Positions 12,348 through 22,149 of a DNA stretch of 64,000 bases are shown piece by piece. The stretch comes from Trema orientale (lineage: Eukaryota > Streptophyta > Magnoliopsida > Rosales > Cannabaceae). The notes below the pieces were generated by a model. The model searched no databases, had not been told where the DNA came from, and was given only the letters and a program-made list of their open reading frames with translations. The position numbers and the translations under genes are program-made. The stretch is taken from the NCBI GenBank assembly GCA_002914845.1, contig JXTC01000194.1, forward strand, positions 207,586-271,585, read 5' to 3'. Position 1 is the stretch's first letter; the number at the start of each line of letters is the position of its first letter.

Positions 12348-12508
12348 CATTTTTAAGGTACATATTTTTATGTATAAAATATGTGTGGTATATAATTTGA
12401 AATATATACTGATATTTATATATAACTACATTTTTAAGGTACATATTTTTATGTATAAAATATGTGTGGTATATAATTTGAAATATATACTGATATTTAT
12501 ATATAATT
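12348..12508. repeat. Tandem duplication, 81-bp unit, two copies
   Basis: Unit 1 starts at 12348 and unit 2 at 12429, both beginning CATTTTTAAGGTACATATTT. The copies are nearly identical, so the duplication is recent. The 81-bp period keeps a reading frame open across both, but its product is low-complexity and not a credible protein. Confidence 0.9.
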
Positions 12509-12634
12509 TTAGTTATGTGGAATATATTTCAATTATAAAATATTTGTGGAATCCATTCAAAATAGATCAAACATATTATTAGTTAAAACTTATTCAAATC
12601 ACCGTATAAAATACTTGTGTATCCATTTATCAAA

Positions 12635-13239
12635 GGGTTAAATATAGCAATGATCCCTGAAATATACTCATTGTATTACTTTGCCCCCGAATTTTTACAT
12701 AGTAATTATCCATGAATTATGCAATTATTATAATAATGGTCCTTTTATCACAGACCGTTATTTTTTAACAGAAAATAGTCACGGACAAAGCGTATACTTA
12801 GGCATTATTTACTTCTATGAGTCAGAATTTCGTTCTTAGTTATAGTTACTAAACTGTATACTTTGTATATGACTCATTTCTGCCAAAATTTTAATAGTTT
12901 GTGAAAAGATAGTCATTGCTGTAATAATTGTATTAGTCTTAGTAGTATATATTATGTAAATAAAAATTCAGAATCTCATTTTTTTAGCATAATTACCAAA
13001 CTGTATGCTCTGTAATAACTTATTTATGCTAAATATTTAATAGCTTGTTACAAAAGGATCATTATTGCAACAATAACATAAGTTCTGTAATAACTTATTT
13101 CTACTAAATATTTAACAGCTTGTTACAAAATGATCATTATTGCAAAAATAACATAATTCATGGACTATTACTGTGTAAGTTGAAAATGCATAGAGCAAAA
13201 TGATACGTATAATTCATGAACTATTAATATCATTTACCT
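12635..13239. mobile_element. MULE-type MITE, family D copy 1
   Basis: Left end GGGTTAAATATAGCAATGAT. The right end carries the complementary motif series (AATTCATGAACTATTAATAT...). Flanks TTTATCAAA (12626-12634) and TTTATCATA form a 9-bp duplication with one mismatch. Related copies lie at 18955-19300, 19389-19930, 50934-51953 and 52612-53114. An internal block around AATAACTTATTT/ATTTAATAGCTTGTTAC is repeated near 13015 and 13090. Confidence 0.78.
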
Positions 13240-13344
13240 TTTATCATAAAAGAGGGATATTTATGAAATAAATTCAAAAACAGATATTTGTGTACTTTTA
13301 CCCAAAACAAATCAAACATATTATTAGTTAAAACTTAATCAAAT

Positions 13345-13427
13345 TGCTGGCTATGGGGTTCGAACCCATGCGCACTTATGTGCAGAAGATCTTAAGTCTT
13401 CCCCCTTAACCTCTCGGGCAAACCAGC
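13345..13427 (-). tRNA. trnL-UAA (nuclear): tRNA-Leu (anticodon UAA)
   Basis: An 83-nt class II tRNA on the minus strand. The acceptor stem GCTGGTT pairs with AGCCAGC (one G-U), followed by discriminator A. The D stem is CCC/GGG, and the anticodon stem GAAGA/TCTTC encloses loop CTTAAGA with anticodon TAA. There is a long variable arm (TGCACATAAGTGCG) and a T stem ATGGG/CCCAT with loop TTCGAAC. The B box GGTTCGAACCC is perfect. CCA is not encoded, as usual for nuclear genes, and no intron is present. A short T run about 12 nt downstream may terminate Pol III. All stems pair, so it looks functional. Confidence 0.93.
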
Positions 13428-14355
13428 TAATGTATAGTGTGTTCCCCAGTTTAGATAAAAATACAAAGATAAGTGACATTATTATTCCAGTTTATCGACT
13501 GATTTTCACTAGCTTACGAATTGAATCAACTTTAATCTGCGTGGTAAGAGATCGAGATCACATTCTTTCCAAAAAAAAAAACCAGAGAGAGAAAGACATC
13601 AAGGTCACATTGCATACACTGGTTAGCCAACCTGGGAAGGTCGAGGCTAATCAAAAGAAAGTAGAATCAGGCCCCATAAATCAGTCTAAAACCCAATACC
13701 CTAGCTCTAGCTCCACACTCTGTATAATAGACCTAGAGTTGAAATAGTGTATGAAAACCACTGCAGACACTAACCAACCGGGATTGCAAGGCATTGCAGC
13801 CGTCGATTCCTAGACAAGCTCTGAACAAGCTTTAAGAGCCATCATTAATAAATTTTACTACAAGGGATTTAAACCCCATCCGAGTACTCGATATTACCAA
13901 ATGAACGCCAAGGTAGATTAGAACCTGAAGAACGAGCCTTAATTCATCCACAAACTCAATTGTTATTCGATATCCAAGTCTAGATGTGTAAAAGTTTAAA
14001 TGATTCTAAACTTTATTTGCAAACCCGAAGTAAAAACTGTTTTTCCTTTTATAAGTTTATCACTCGGGTTGTTCAAGTTGTAATCTGAAGATTGACAGGA
14101 TATTCTAGGACTGTAAAGGAGGGTCTAAACTTTAAAGCTTCTATTACGGGTTTTCACTATAATTACCACAACAGGGTTAAAGAATGCAGTAGATGACTTT
14201 TTTGCTGTGTCACTACAATTAGATTTAAGGTAAAACTCAGTAATTCCTTGTCTTCCTATCAGCGGCAAGAATCTATTGGACATTACACAAGGCAAAATAT
14301 ACTCAAAAAAATCAAATCTAAAACAAATTAGCTAGTCGTATAAACAATCATAACG
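13428..14355. other. Spacer between tRNA and crooked-neck gene
   Basis: Holds the probable 3' UTR of the crooked-neck gene at its right end (roughly 14250-14355). The open frame at 13430-13747 has no recognisable homology. Nothing else seen. Confidence 0.5.
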
Positions 14356-17300
14356 TTAATCATCGTCTGTAGAAACTTTTTGCTTCTTCCATTTGTAGGC
14401 AGCTTCCAAAATCTTGAGATTTGTGGTCTGTGTCTCTTCTGGGAACAGGTAATCTATGTACTCCTCATACCTGCCAATTCAGGAATGTTAAAATATACAC
14501 AAAAGGAAAAATATACAGAGTGCCAATTCAGGATTTGTTAAAACATACACGAAATGAAAAACATATAGAAAGAAACACCCAATGTTTTGAAATACGATGG
14601 CCAAAATTTGAAAAGAAAAAGAAAATCTTGTCTGAACTGCAAGCTATGTAGGCCTATTTAAACCAGAAAAATAGAAAGGAATGACTAAAAGTAAGTTGGT
14701 CACATACCCAGCAGGACCATCCTCGGTCATTATTTGCTTCCTCTTTTTGAGTTTCTTGGGCAGCTTAGACTGGACGATGCTAACATCACCAAGTTCCCCA
14801 AAACCAGCCTCCATTTTCAACCACTCCTCTAATAGCATAGCTCTTTCTTCCTTCAACTCAGGTGCTGCTGTTCTAAAGTAATTAACGGCCTTCTCGAAAA
14901 CCCCTGATACACACAAATAAAAAGCAAAATATAACAGTGAGACTCGTTTGATGGCTACGAGATGCAAAAGTAAACTCACTCTAGAATAGCAACAATAACT
15001 ACAATACTAAAATATTGTCAGGAGAGGGAACTGCTTACTTCTTGAACACTGTAGGCATTGTTTCTTCTTTTCATGAAGATAATCTTCTGTCAAATCTGAA
15101 TTTTCATTGCTGTCTTCCATGGCAGATGCCTCAAACTGAGCATAACTGATCCACACCTTCAGATGCTTTGTCCTGTCTAATAGTCTTTCATAAAGTTCTC
15201 TGGTTCTTTCGAATTCATGCTCTGATATTTCAAATTCGATGTATGCCTAATATCACACGAAAAAACAAAGTATAGGTAAGAAATAAAAATGTCAATGAAT
15301 AATCTCAAAACTTTCTTAATTAAAACGAAGTCATGCTATATTGCAGAAGAAAGAAATTCTAGCATCATATAGACAAAATGGAGACCGCTAGAATGTAAAC
15401 AAATTAAGACAACAAGAGAAGAACACTGTGTCCCACAAAATACAGGGGACTGCTAGAATGCAACAAAATTAAGAAAAGAACAGAAGACCATCCTGTCCCA
15501 GTGTATATATTGTTAAAGAGAGGTGAAAAACAAAAATAAATAGAAAAGAACTGAGAGCATCAAATGGTAGGCGCCTGCACATGGAGCCTTTCCTACAATT
15601 TCTTCCAACTCAAATTAAAAGCCCAAACTGCAGAGAACCAGTGCAATTGACTAATACTGTTTATAACAGGTAATTTAGGGAGACTAAAAGCAAAGTGGAC
15701 TAAATGTAAGTAATATAGGAATTGTACATAAGCTTTTGATTAAAGTTAAAAGAGGATATAGTGCAATGCAAGTACCTTCCACAATTCTTCTGGCATGTCT
15801 AGTGCTGGTTGAGCAATTGCAAGTTCAAATATGCCTCTTGCTCGTTCTATCTCATACAAAGATTTCTCTAATTCAGCATACTTGATCCATGCATAGCAAT
15901 TCTCAGGAGCCCACTCTATATATTTTTCGTATAACTTTCTAACACGATCTATGTTTCCAAGCTGCAGTTCAATCTCAATATACTTTTTAAATATCTGTAA
16001 GTTAAGGGGAAAAAAAAGGATTTTCTTAAACATCTGTTAGTGAAAAACAACGAATATCGTTAAAAGATTTAGAACAAAACTTCGATATGAACATGGGCAT
16101 AATCTTTCTTAGCAAAGAAAAAAAAGTAGTCATTCATTACCTTATCTTTTGGAGCCTTTCCAATTGCATTACCCAGGATCAGCCGCGCACCTTTGAGATT
16201 GAGTTGTCGAATCTCAAATTGGGCAGCAAGAAGCCATATCTTTGCAAATGAGAACTTCTTATGAGGAATCAACTTAAGACACTCCCTGCAAATTGATAAA
16301 AATTCAAACATGAAGACTGAACAAATTTCCTTAAAGTAGAGACAAACCAATTCCTATAAAACTAAGAGAATATTACCCGGGGATAAACCAAAAGACTACG
16401 AATAATTGTCAAGTGCATTCAGATTATCAATATCCAAAGAAAAAACCAAACTCACCTATACACTTCTCTTGTTCTTTCTACATCATCAGCCTCAAGCTCC
16501 TCGTATAAAGCATAATTAATCCTATAAATTAACGCATCAACAAACAACAAAATCAGCAACCCCATCTCCGCAAAACACGCAAATATGAATCTTAAACGAA
16601 ATTTCAACCAAAAAAAAAAAGAAAAAAGAAAAAAAGCACTTACCATAAGTAAATGTATCGTTGCCAATACCGTTTCTCCTCGGCCGGAGGAACATTGGCT
16701 ATGGCTCTCTCATAAACTTCTCTGACCCTATCCTTGTTACCAACACTCTCTTCCAGTCTAATGTAATCAAACCAAGAGTCATAATTCAGAGGATTCTTCC
16801 TCACCTCGTCCTCGTACTGAAACCTCCTCTTCCCAACAATGGCATCCTCAATCCCTTCCCTATCCCCGTACTGCTTCTCGAAGGCCAAAAACTTCTTGTA
16901 GAGATCCTCAGCCCGCCCTTTCGGGATATGATCAAGCGCAAACTTGTAAATGCACCTCGCCCGCTCCGTCTCCTTGCACCGCTCCTCGAACTCCGCAAAC
17001 GCCACGAACAAGTCCTCCGCCTCCTCGTCATCCGCCAGAATCTCCACAGCCCTCTCGTACACATTCCTCGCCCTCCCAACCTCACCATTCTTCATCTCGA
17101 ACTTGGCGAACCGAATCCACGCCCCGACTTTCGGGTGACACCGCACGAACCGCTCGAATATCGCCCTGGCCCGCTCGACCTCGTTGTAGCGGAGCTCGAA
17201 TTTGATGTAGGAAAGCCAGCCCTGCTGGTCGGGCATCCAGTTCATCCACCTCTCGAAGATCTGCCTGGCGCCCGCCACGTTCCCCAGCACCTCCTCCATG

Positions 17301-17800
17301 TGAATGTACTTGTACCACAGCTGGTCGACCCTCGGCAGGAGCGAGACCGCCCGGTCCCAGACGTTCCGGGCGTGGTTGATGAACTTGTTCCGCATCTCGA
17401 CCTCGGCGTACTTGAGCCAGAGCGTGTGGTTCTTGTAGTCGACCTCCAGGGCCCGCTCCCAGACGGAGCGGGCCCGGTTGAAGTCCTTCTGGGACTCCTC
17501 CCACTGCGCGTACTTGACCCAGACGCTGGTGTTCCACCTGACGCGGCGGATTAGGTCCTCGAACTCCTTCCGCTTGCGGAGGCGGTAGTCGGCGAGCTCG
17601 GTGGAGTCGGTGATCTTCTGCTTGGGGGGGCGAATCTCGGCCTCCTGGCGCTCCCTGGCCTCGCGGAGGATTTGCTCCGCGGTGATTTGGACTGGGGCGG
17701 GGGTCTTGTTCTTGACCCGGGTCGGGCGCGGGAGCTTGACCTCCGTGTCCTTTCGGGTGAGGTACCCGAGTGAAGGGTCCGGATCTTTGCCTGACGCCAT
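14356..17800 (-). CDS. CRNKL1: Crooked-neck/CLF1-type pre-mRNA splicing factor (HAT repeats)
   Basis: Seven minus-strand exons: 17800-16644, 16521-16456, 16285-16141, 15994-15776, 15246-15039, 14903-14708, 14470-14356. Every junction has GT and AG and keeps frame, giving 701 residues, the usual plant length. The start is [20 protein letters not shown]; an in-frame upstream ATG (17845) lies in the GA-rich leader and was not chosen. Tandem HAT (half-a-TPR) repeats fill residues about 85-600, with motifs such as [19 protein letters not shown] and [10 protein letters not shown]. The C-terminus [12 protein letters not shown] is followed by a basic segment. The family is a core subunit of the Prp19/NineTeen complex needed for spliceosome activation, acting in the nucleus. 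The first exon is strikingly GC-rich compared with the rest. Identification is firm. Confidence 0.95.
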
Positions 17801-17810
17801 AGCTGAGCCT

Positions 17811-17829
17811 CTGAGAGAGAGAGAGAGAT
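17811..17829. repeat. GA/CT microsatellite in the crooked-neck leader
   Basis: An (AG)n run just upstream of the start codon, read as CT-rich on the gene's strand. CT-rich leaders near transcription starts are common in plants (Y-patch-like), and similar runs precede SPA2 here. Confidence 0.7.
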
Positions 17830-17909
17830 AGAAGGAAGGTTTCAAAGGCTAAAAGAAAATAGTGAACTGACGGAATAAGGGTTTTGATTTTGGGAGCGTT
17901 CTCTCTTTT

Positions 17910-18339
17910 AGGCTATGTTTGGTAGAGAGGAAAGAAAGTAGCAAGGAAGGAAAAATTAGGAGGGAAATAAAATGTGTAGGATGGAAATGAAAGTGTCTTT
18001 CCTCAATTGTTGTTTGGTATGTAGGAAGGAAAGAAAATTAGAATATTTTAAAATAATTATTTTACCCTTTTTATTAAAATTTTAAAAGTAGTATACAAAG
18101 TTAATTTGGTAAATTTACTTTAAAGCATTTGTAAAAAAACTTTTCTTCTCCTTTTTCTCTCCATTTTTAGGAGGAAAATATTGGAGTGGGTCCCACCATA
18201 TTTTTCCCTCCTCTTTTCTCTTCCATTTTCTCTTCCCTTCCCTTTTCCCTCTTACCAAACAACCCAAAATTTTTTTTCCCTCCACTTTTTCCTCAAAACT
18301 TTTCCTTCCTCTTCCTTTTCCTTCCTACCAAACATAGTT
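17910..18339. mobile_element. Palindromic MITE in the crooked-neck promoter
   Basis: The left end GGCTATGTTTGGTAGAGAGG is mirrored at the right by CCTTCCTACCAAACATAG. Purine-rich (GGAAGGAAAG) and pyrimidine-rich (CTTCCTCTTCC) arms pair across an AT-rich middle. A clear target duplication was not found. It starts about 110 bp upstream of the crooked-neck start codon, so it must affect spacing in the promoter. A related left half lies at 30935-31140. Confidence 0.7.
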
Positions 18340-18512
18340 GTAATCGCAGGCGGTGACCAGGGGTGAGGATATATGAAAATGGGGGATTACAAGACTTACT
18401 TTGCACCTTACCACACTTTATGTTACCCGTGTAAAAGCTTAAAAAAATAGAGTGAAGTTTCAGTGATACGCAATTTAAATCGATTGGACTATACAAAATA
18501 GGATAGGATAAC

Positions 18513-18692
18513 GTCTGAGGTACCAATTTTTTTATTAAAATTCTAATACCAACACATGTGGCATATAATTTATTACTATTTAATTAGTGATAATATTTAT
18601 TCTATTTATGATAAGTATTAACACACCAATTAGATGGTAGTAACTTATATACCACAAGTGTGGGTACAAAAAATTTGGTACAAAAGTTAAAA
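18513..18692. mobile_element. Short palindromic MITE (about 180 bp)
   Basis: GGTACCAATTTTTTTATTAA at the left is answered by the complement of TTTGTACCAAATTTTTTGTA at the right. The inner arms ACACATGTGGCATATAA and ACACTTGTGGTATATAA also pair. No coding capacity and no sure target duplication. Confidence 0.65.
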
Positions 18693-18717
18693 CATGTAGT
18701 GTTATCCATACAAAAGA

Positions 18718-18955
18718 ATATTATAAGATTAAGAATTTCTGAAAATTAATACTATAGATTGACTTTTTAATAATTTAACAAGTAAAAAATAATGATACCA
18801 TCAAAATTAAAGAGAATAATAAATACTAATATAGTTTTAACGAAGAATGTTATTATATTTTTGTCTCTAAAAATGGTCAAAAAATTAGTGCAAAGTATCA
18901 ATTTTCGCAAATTTATAATCTCATGGTATTATTTTGTCACAAACTGTTAAATATT
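18718..18955. mobile_element. Truncated relative of MITE family B
   Basis: Contains AGATTAAGAATTTCTGAAAA and, at the right, a complement-type block (TATAATCTCATGGTATTATTTTG) matching the inner arms of the element at 8477-8832. The outer terminal parts are missing, and the right side is cut off by a family D fragment. Confidence 0.6.
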
Positions 18956-19300
18956 TAACAGAAATAAGTTATTACAAAGCACACGGTTTGGTAACTATAG
19001 TAAATAATGAGATTCTGAATTTTTAACTTATACAATAGACTACAAATATTTATGCAATTATTTTAGCAATAACCATTTTTCCTCCTAAACTATTAAAATT
19101 TTAACAGAAATGAGCCTTGTGTAAAGTACATAGTTTAGTAATTATGGCTAAAAACGAGATTTTGACTCATATAGCTAAATAATGTCAAATTATACGTTTT
19201 GTACATGACTATTTTCTATTATAAAATACTAACAAGTTGCAATAAAAATGCTATTATTGTAACAATTGCATAATTCATGGGCCATTGATTTATTTAATCC
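18955..19300. mobile_element. Family D MITE fragment (truncated)
   Basis: Shares AAATATTTAACAGAAATAAG, AACTATTAAAATTTTAACAG and TAACAATTGCATAATTCATG with the family D elements at 12635-13239 and 52612-53114. The outer left end is missing. Confidence 0.6.
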
Positions 19301-19388
19301 AAGTTTTTTTTTTCTCTCTTTTTCAGAGAAATTAATACTAATTCTTTTTTTTCACTTAACATTAATTCAAATCCCAAAGATTTTCTCC

Positions 19389-19930
19389 TTTAACTTAATT
19401 ACATTAATAACCCCCTAAATTATATATGTTATACCATTTTGGTGTCTGAATTTTCAACTTATACAGTAAATTATCCTAAATTATGCAATTACTATAACAA
19501 TAGTTTTTTTATGACAAACTGTTTTAACCCACAAAAAGAAAGTTGATGCACAAAGTATATTATTAGAATTTGTTTTGTTTTAAGAGAAGAAGTCTTATTC
19601 TTTGACATAACTATCAAACTGTGTACTTTGCATATATGATTCATTTCCTTTAAAAATTATTAGTTTTTGACAAAAAGGATAAATATTGTAACAATTGTAT
19701 GATTCTTTGTAGTCCATTGTGTAAGTTAAAAATTCAGAGTTTCGTTCTCGACTATAGTTATTATGTGCTAAATAACTCAATTCCGTTAAAGATTTAACAA
19801 TTTATGATAAAATGATCATTGCTATCACAATTGCATAATTCAGAGTAATTCACCGTATAAATTGAAAGTTCACGAGCCAAAATAGTACAAAATATATAAT
19901 TTAGGAGCCATCAATATAATTAACCCCTTA
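19389..19930. mobile_element. MULE-type MITE, family D copy 2
   Basis: Left end TTAATTACATTAATAACCCC. The right end CATCAATATAATTAACCCC lies after a block AATTTAGGAGCC that is the complement-type partner of the left arm. The interior has the family motifs (AATTATGCAATTA, TTTAACAATTTATGA). More diverged than copies 50934-51953 and 52612-53114; no clean target duplication was found. Confidence 0.65.
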
Positions 19931-20276
19931 AACTCGTTTAGTATTCATAAATGCTACTTTTGTTTTTTTATTTATTTATTTTCCTTTTCTTTAGATTGCT
20001 TGTAAATAAATATGCAAATGTAGTTGTTCGGCCTAATTCATCTTTTTTTTTTTTACGATCCTACAATGGGGAAGAAAAGGACATCGGTATGACTTATTTA
20101 GGCCAAAATGTTTTTTTATGTAACTTTTTTAAATGATATTTTTAGGAGTACTAAAAATAATTTTACTTGTAGTTAGGAGTATTTTTTTACCATTATTTAT
20201 GACATTTTTAAGAGTTTTTTCATAGTCCAAAAAATTTTTAATTACAAGTCAAAAAGTTTTTACATTCCCCAAAATA

Positions 20277-20575
20277 TAGGCTTTTTTCAAATTTTTGTAC
20301 GGTTTTTATTAGAAAAATATCACTTTTTAAAAAAAATTTAAAAAATATCAATTTTAAAATGGTTACTGCTTACCAGAATCTGAAAACTGGTTACCAATTA
20401 TATACTAGTTATAAATACCTTTAGTTACTATCACAAGTTTCTAGAAACTAGTTACTATTTTAAAAAATGGTATTTTTCTAAATAGTTTTTTAAAAACAGT
20501 ACACCTTAAAAAAAAAGCTAACCACTGTATTTTTCAAAATTTTTTTCAAAAAATACCATATAATGTCTAATTTTT
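20277..20575. repeat. Dispersed repeat E, copy 1
   Basis: Shares TTTTTATTAG, AAATATCACTTTTT, ACTAGTTATAAATA, TAGTTACTATTTTAAAAAAT and a final AATACCATAT with the segment at 31405-31745. Its middle is a series of TAGTTAC/GGTTAC words. Class unknown. Confidence 0.65.
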
Positions 20576-21584
20576 TACTTGTTTAAAGGTCAAGATGAGC
20601 CAGTCTGTATATTATGTGAGTTGTGTTGGGCTGACGAGGGGACTATAATATGCAAGTCCAACCTATATTGCATGATAGATGTGAGCTGAAACGGGTCTCT
20701 TGGGTCAAGACAAGTTGACTTGATACGAAATGAGATCCGCTGTCTTATTTATCTACTTTTCTATCCACCCACTAGTTTTTTTGCCAAAGTAATCTATTTA
20801 TTTCCAAGATAACATCCCTTTTTAACGGAAAAATTGGCCATCTATGATCTAAATTTGGAAAAAAAAAAAAAAAAACTCAAATGAAAAGGCACGATTATTA
20901 AATTGGTCTTCCTCTTAGAAACTTTTTTTTTTAACAATACGAAATGAAGCCCTCATTCCTAATCGTCTCTATTATAAAGACTAGAGAATGCTATCATTGT
21001 CGCAACTCTCTGCAACATTCTGCACGGTGCCGTGACAACTCCCAAAATTTTCTCATCGATCGTCCTTTTTCTATCAGCTATAAATCACTAAGTTTTTTTT
21101 TTAATTGTGTTGGGGTAGACATTCTTGATCTTGAAAGACGAGAGTAGAAATCAGTAAAACAAACAGAAATTTAAAGAGAGACCAAAGAGTGTATTAGAGA
21201 GGACCAAGTGTGTATTCATTTGTTTTTCAGTTTTTCTTTTTAATATAATAAAATGGGTTATACGACTTAGAAAATTGAAAAACCCAGGAGAAGATCTTGA
21301 TTTTGGGATTGAGAAGTGCCTATAAAGAAAATGTTGAAAATTTAACTATTTAAAAAGCAAATCAGTGGCGTTTCTCTCTTTCATTCCTTTTTTTTTTTTT
21401 TAAGAAAGAAGCATTAAATGAATAAATTGAGGCTTCATTCCGTTAGTGGAGATGAAATAAAGAGGCATCAATTTTAAATAATCTGTCTTATTCTTATTAG
21501 CCAGACAGAAAAATGGACAGAGAAAGCGGATAGAGGATCCGACTTGCTTGTTTGACTTAACATTACTTGCATCGCTACTCGAAT
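20576..21584. other. Intergenic stretch, nothing recognised
   Basis: AT-rich, with poly-A and poly-T runs near 20860 and 21390. The short open frame at 20944-21147 has no recognisable homology. Confidence 0.45.
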
Positions 21585-22141
21585 TAGGGCTGGCAATTTT
21601 CTACACGATACGACGATACGACTCGAAAACGACGCGAAATAAACTGGTTTGGGTGACCCATTTAATTTTTGTGTCAATTTCGGGTTGACACGTGTAACAC
21701 GTATAATAAACGGATGGGTTTCGGATCAACCCGCTTAACTCGAAAATGACCCGTGTAACCCGTTTAATTAAACATGTCGTTTTCATGTCGTGTCAATACG
21801 ACACATTTATTAATAGTTTAATATATTAAACGTGATTTTGATTAATTCTAAGCATATTTATAGGAGTAAAATTAAATTAAGTAGTGCATAATCGTATTAA
21901 ATTAGAATAATCATGTCAATTTTGAATAATCGTGTCAAACGGGTCGTAATATGACACATGACACGTTTATTAAACGGGTTACACATGTCGTGTCGTGTTA
22001 CACGTATATTAATCGTGTCGTGTTCGGATTTAAATTTTTGACACGCTTATTAATCGTGTCGTGTTCAGATTAGGTGTTATCGTGTCGTGTTGTAATCGTG
22101 TCAACCCGAACCCAACACGATAACACGAATTGCCAGCCCCA
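21585..22141. mobile_element. Non-autonomous hAT-like element, family A copy 2 (perfect 8-bp TSD)
   Basis: Starts TAGGGCTGGCAATTTTC and ends CACGAATTGCCAGCCCCA, forming the terminal inverted repeat GGGCTGGCAATT. It is flanked by ACTCGAAT at 21577-21584 and 22142-22149, a perfect 8-bp duplication. Subterminal regions are packed with CGTGTCGTGT, GACACG and AACCCG words. It is 557 bp and has no transposase. Same family as 7777-8162. Confidence 0.9.
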
Positions 22142-22149
22142 ACTCGAAT

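Noticed and set aside
12325-12582. Open frame of 85 codons with a repeated peptide
   Set aside because: It owes its length to the 81-bp tandem duplication; Ile/Tyr/Phe-rich AT-driven composition.
17082-17537. Out-of-frame minus-strand open frame of 151 codons inside crooked-neck exon 1
   Set aside because: A frame shadow of the HAT-repeat coding sequence with low-complexity Gly/Arg/Ala content.
16661-17554. Long open frame (297 codons) on the plus strand opposite the crooked-neck gene
   Set aside because: It is exactly antisense to the GC-rich first exon; its Pro/Leu/Arg/Val-rich composition is what reversed GC3-rich codons produce. No family resemblance.
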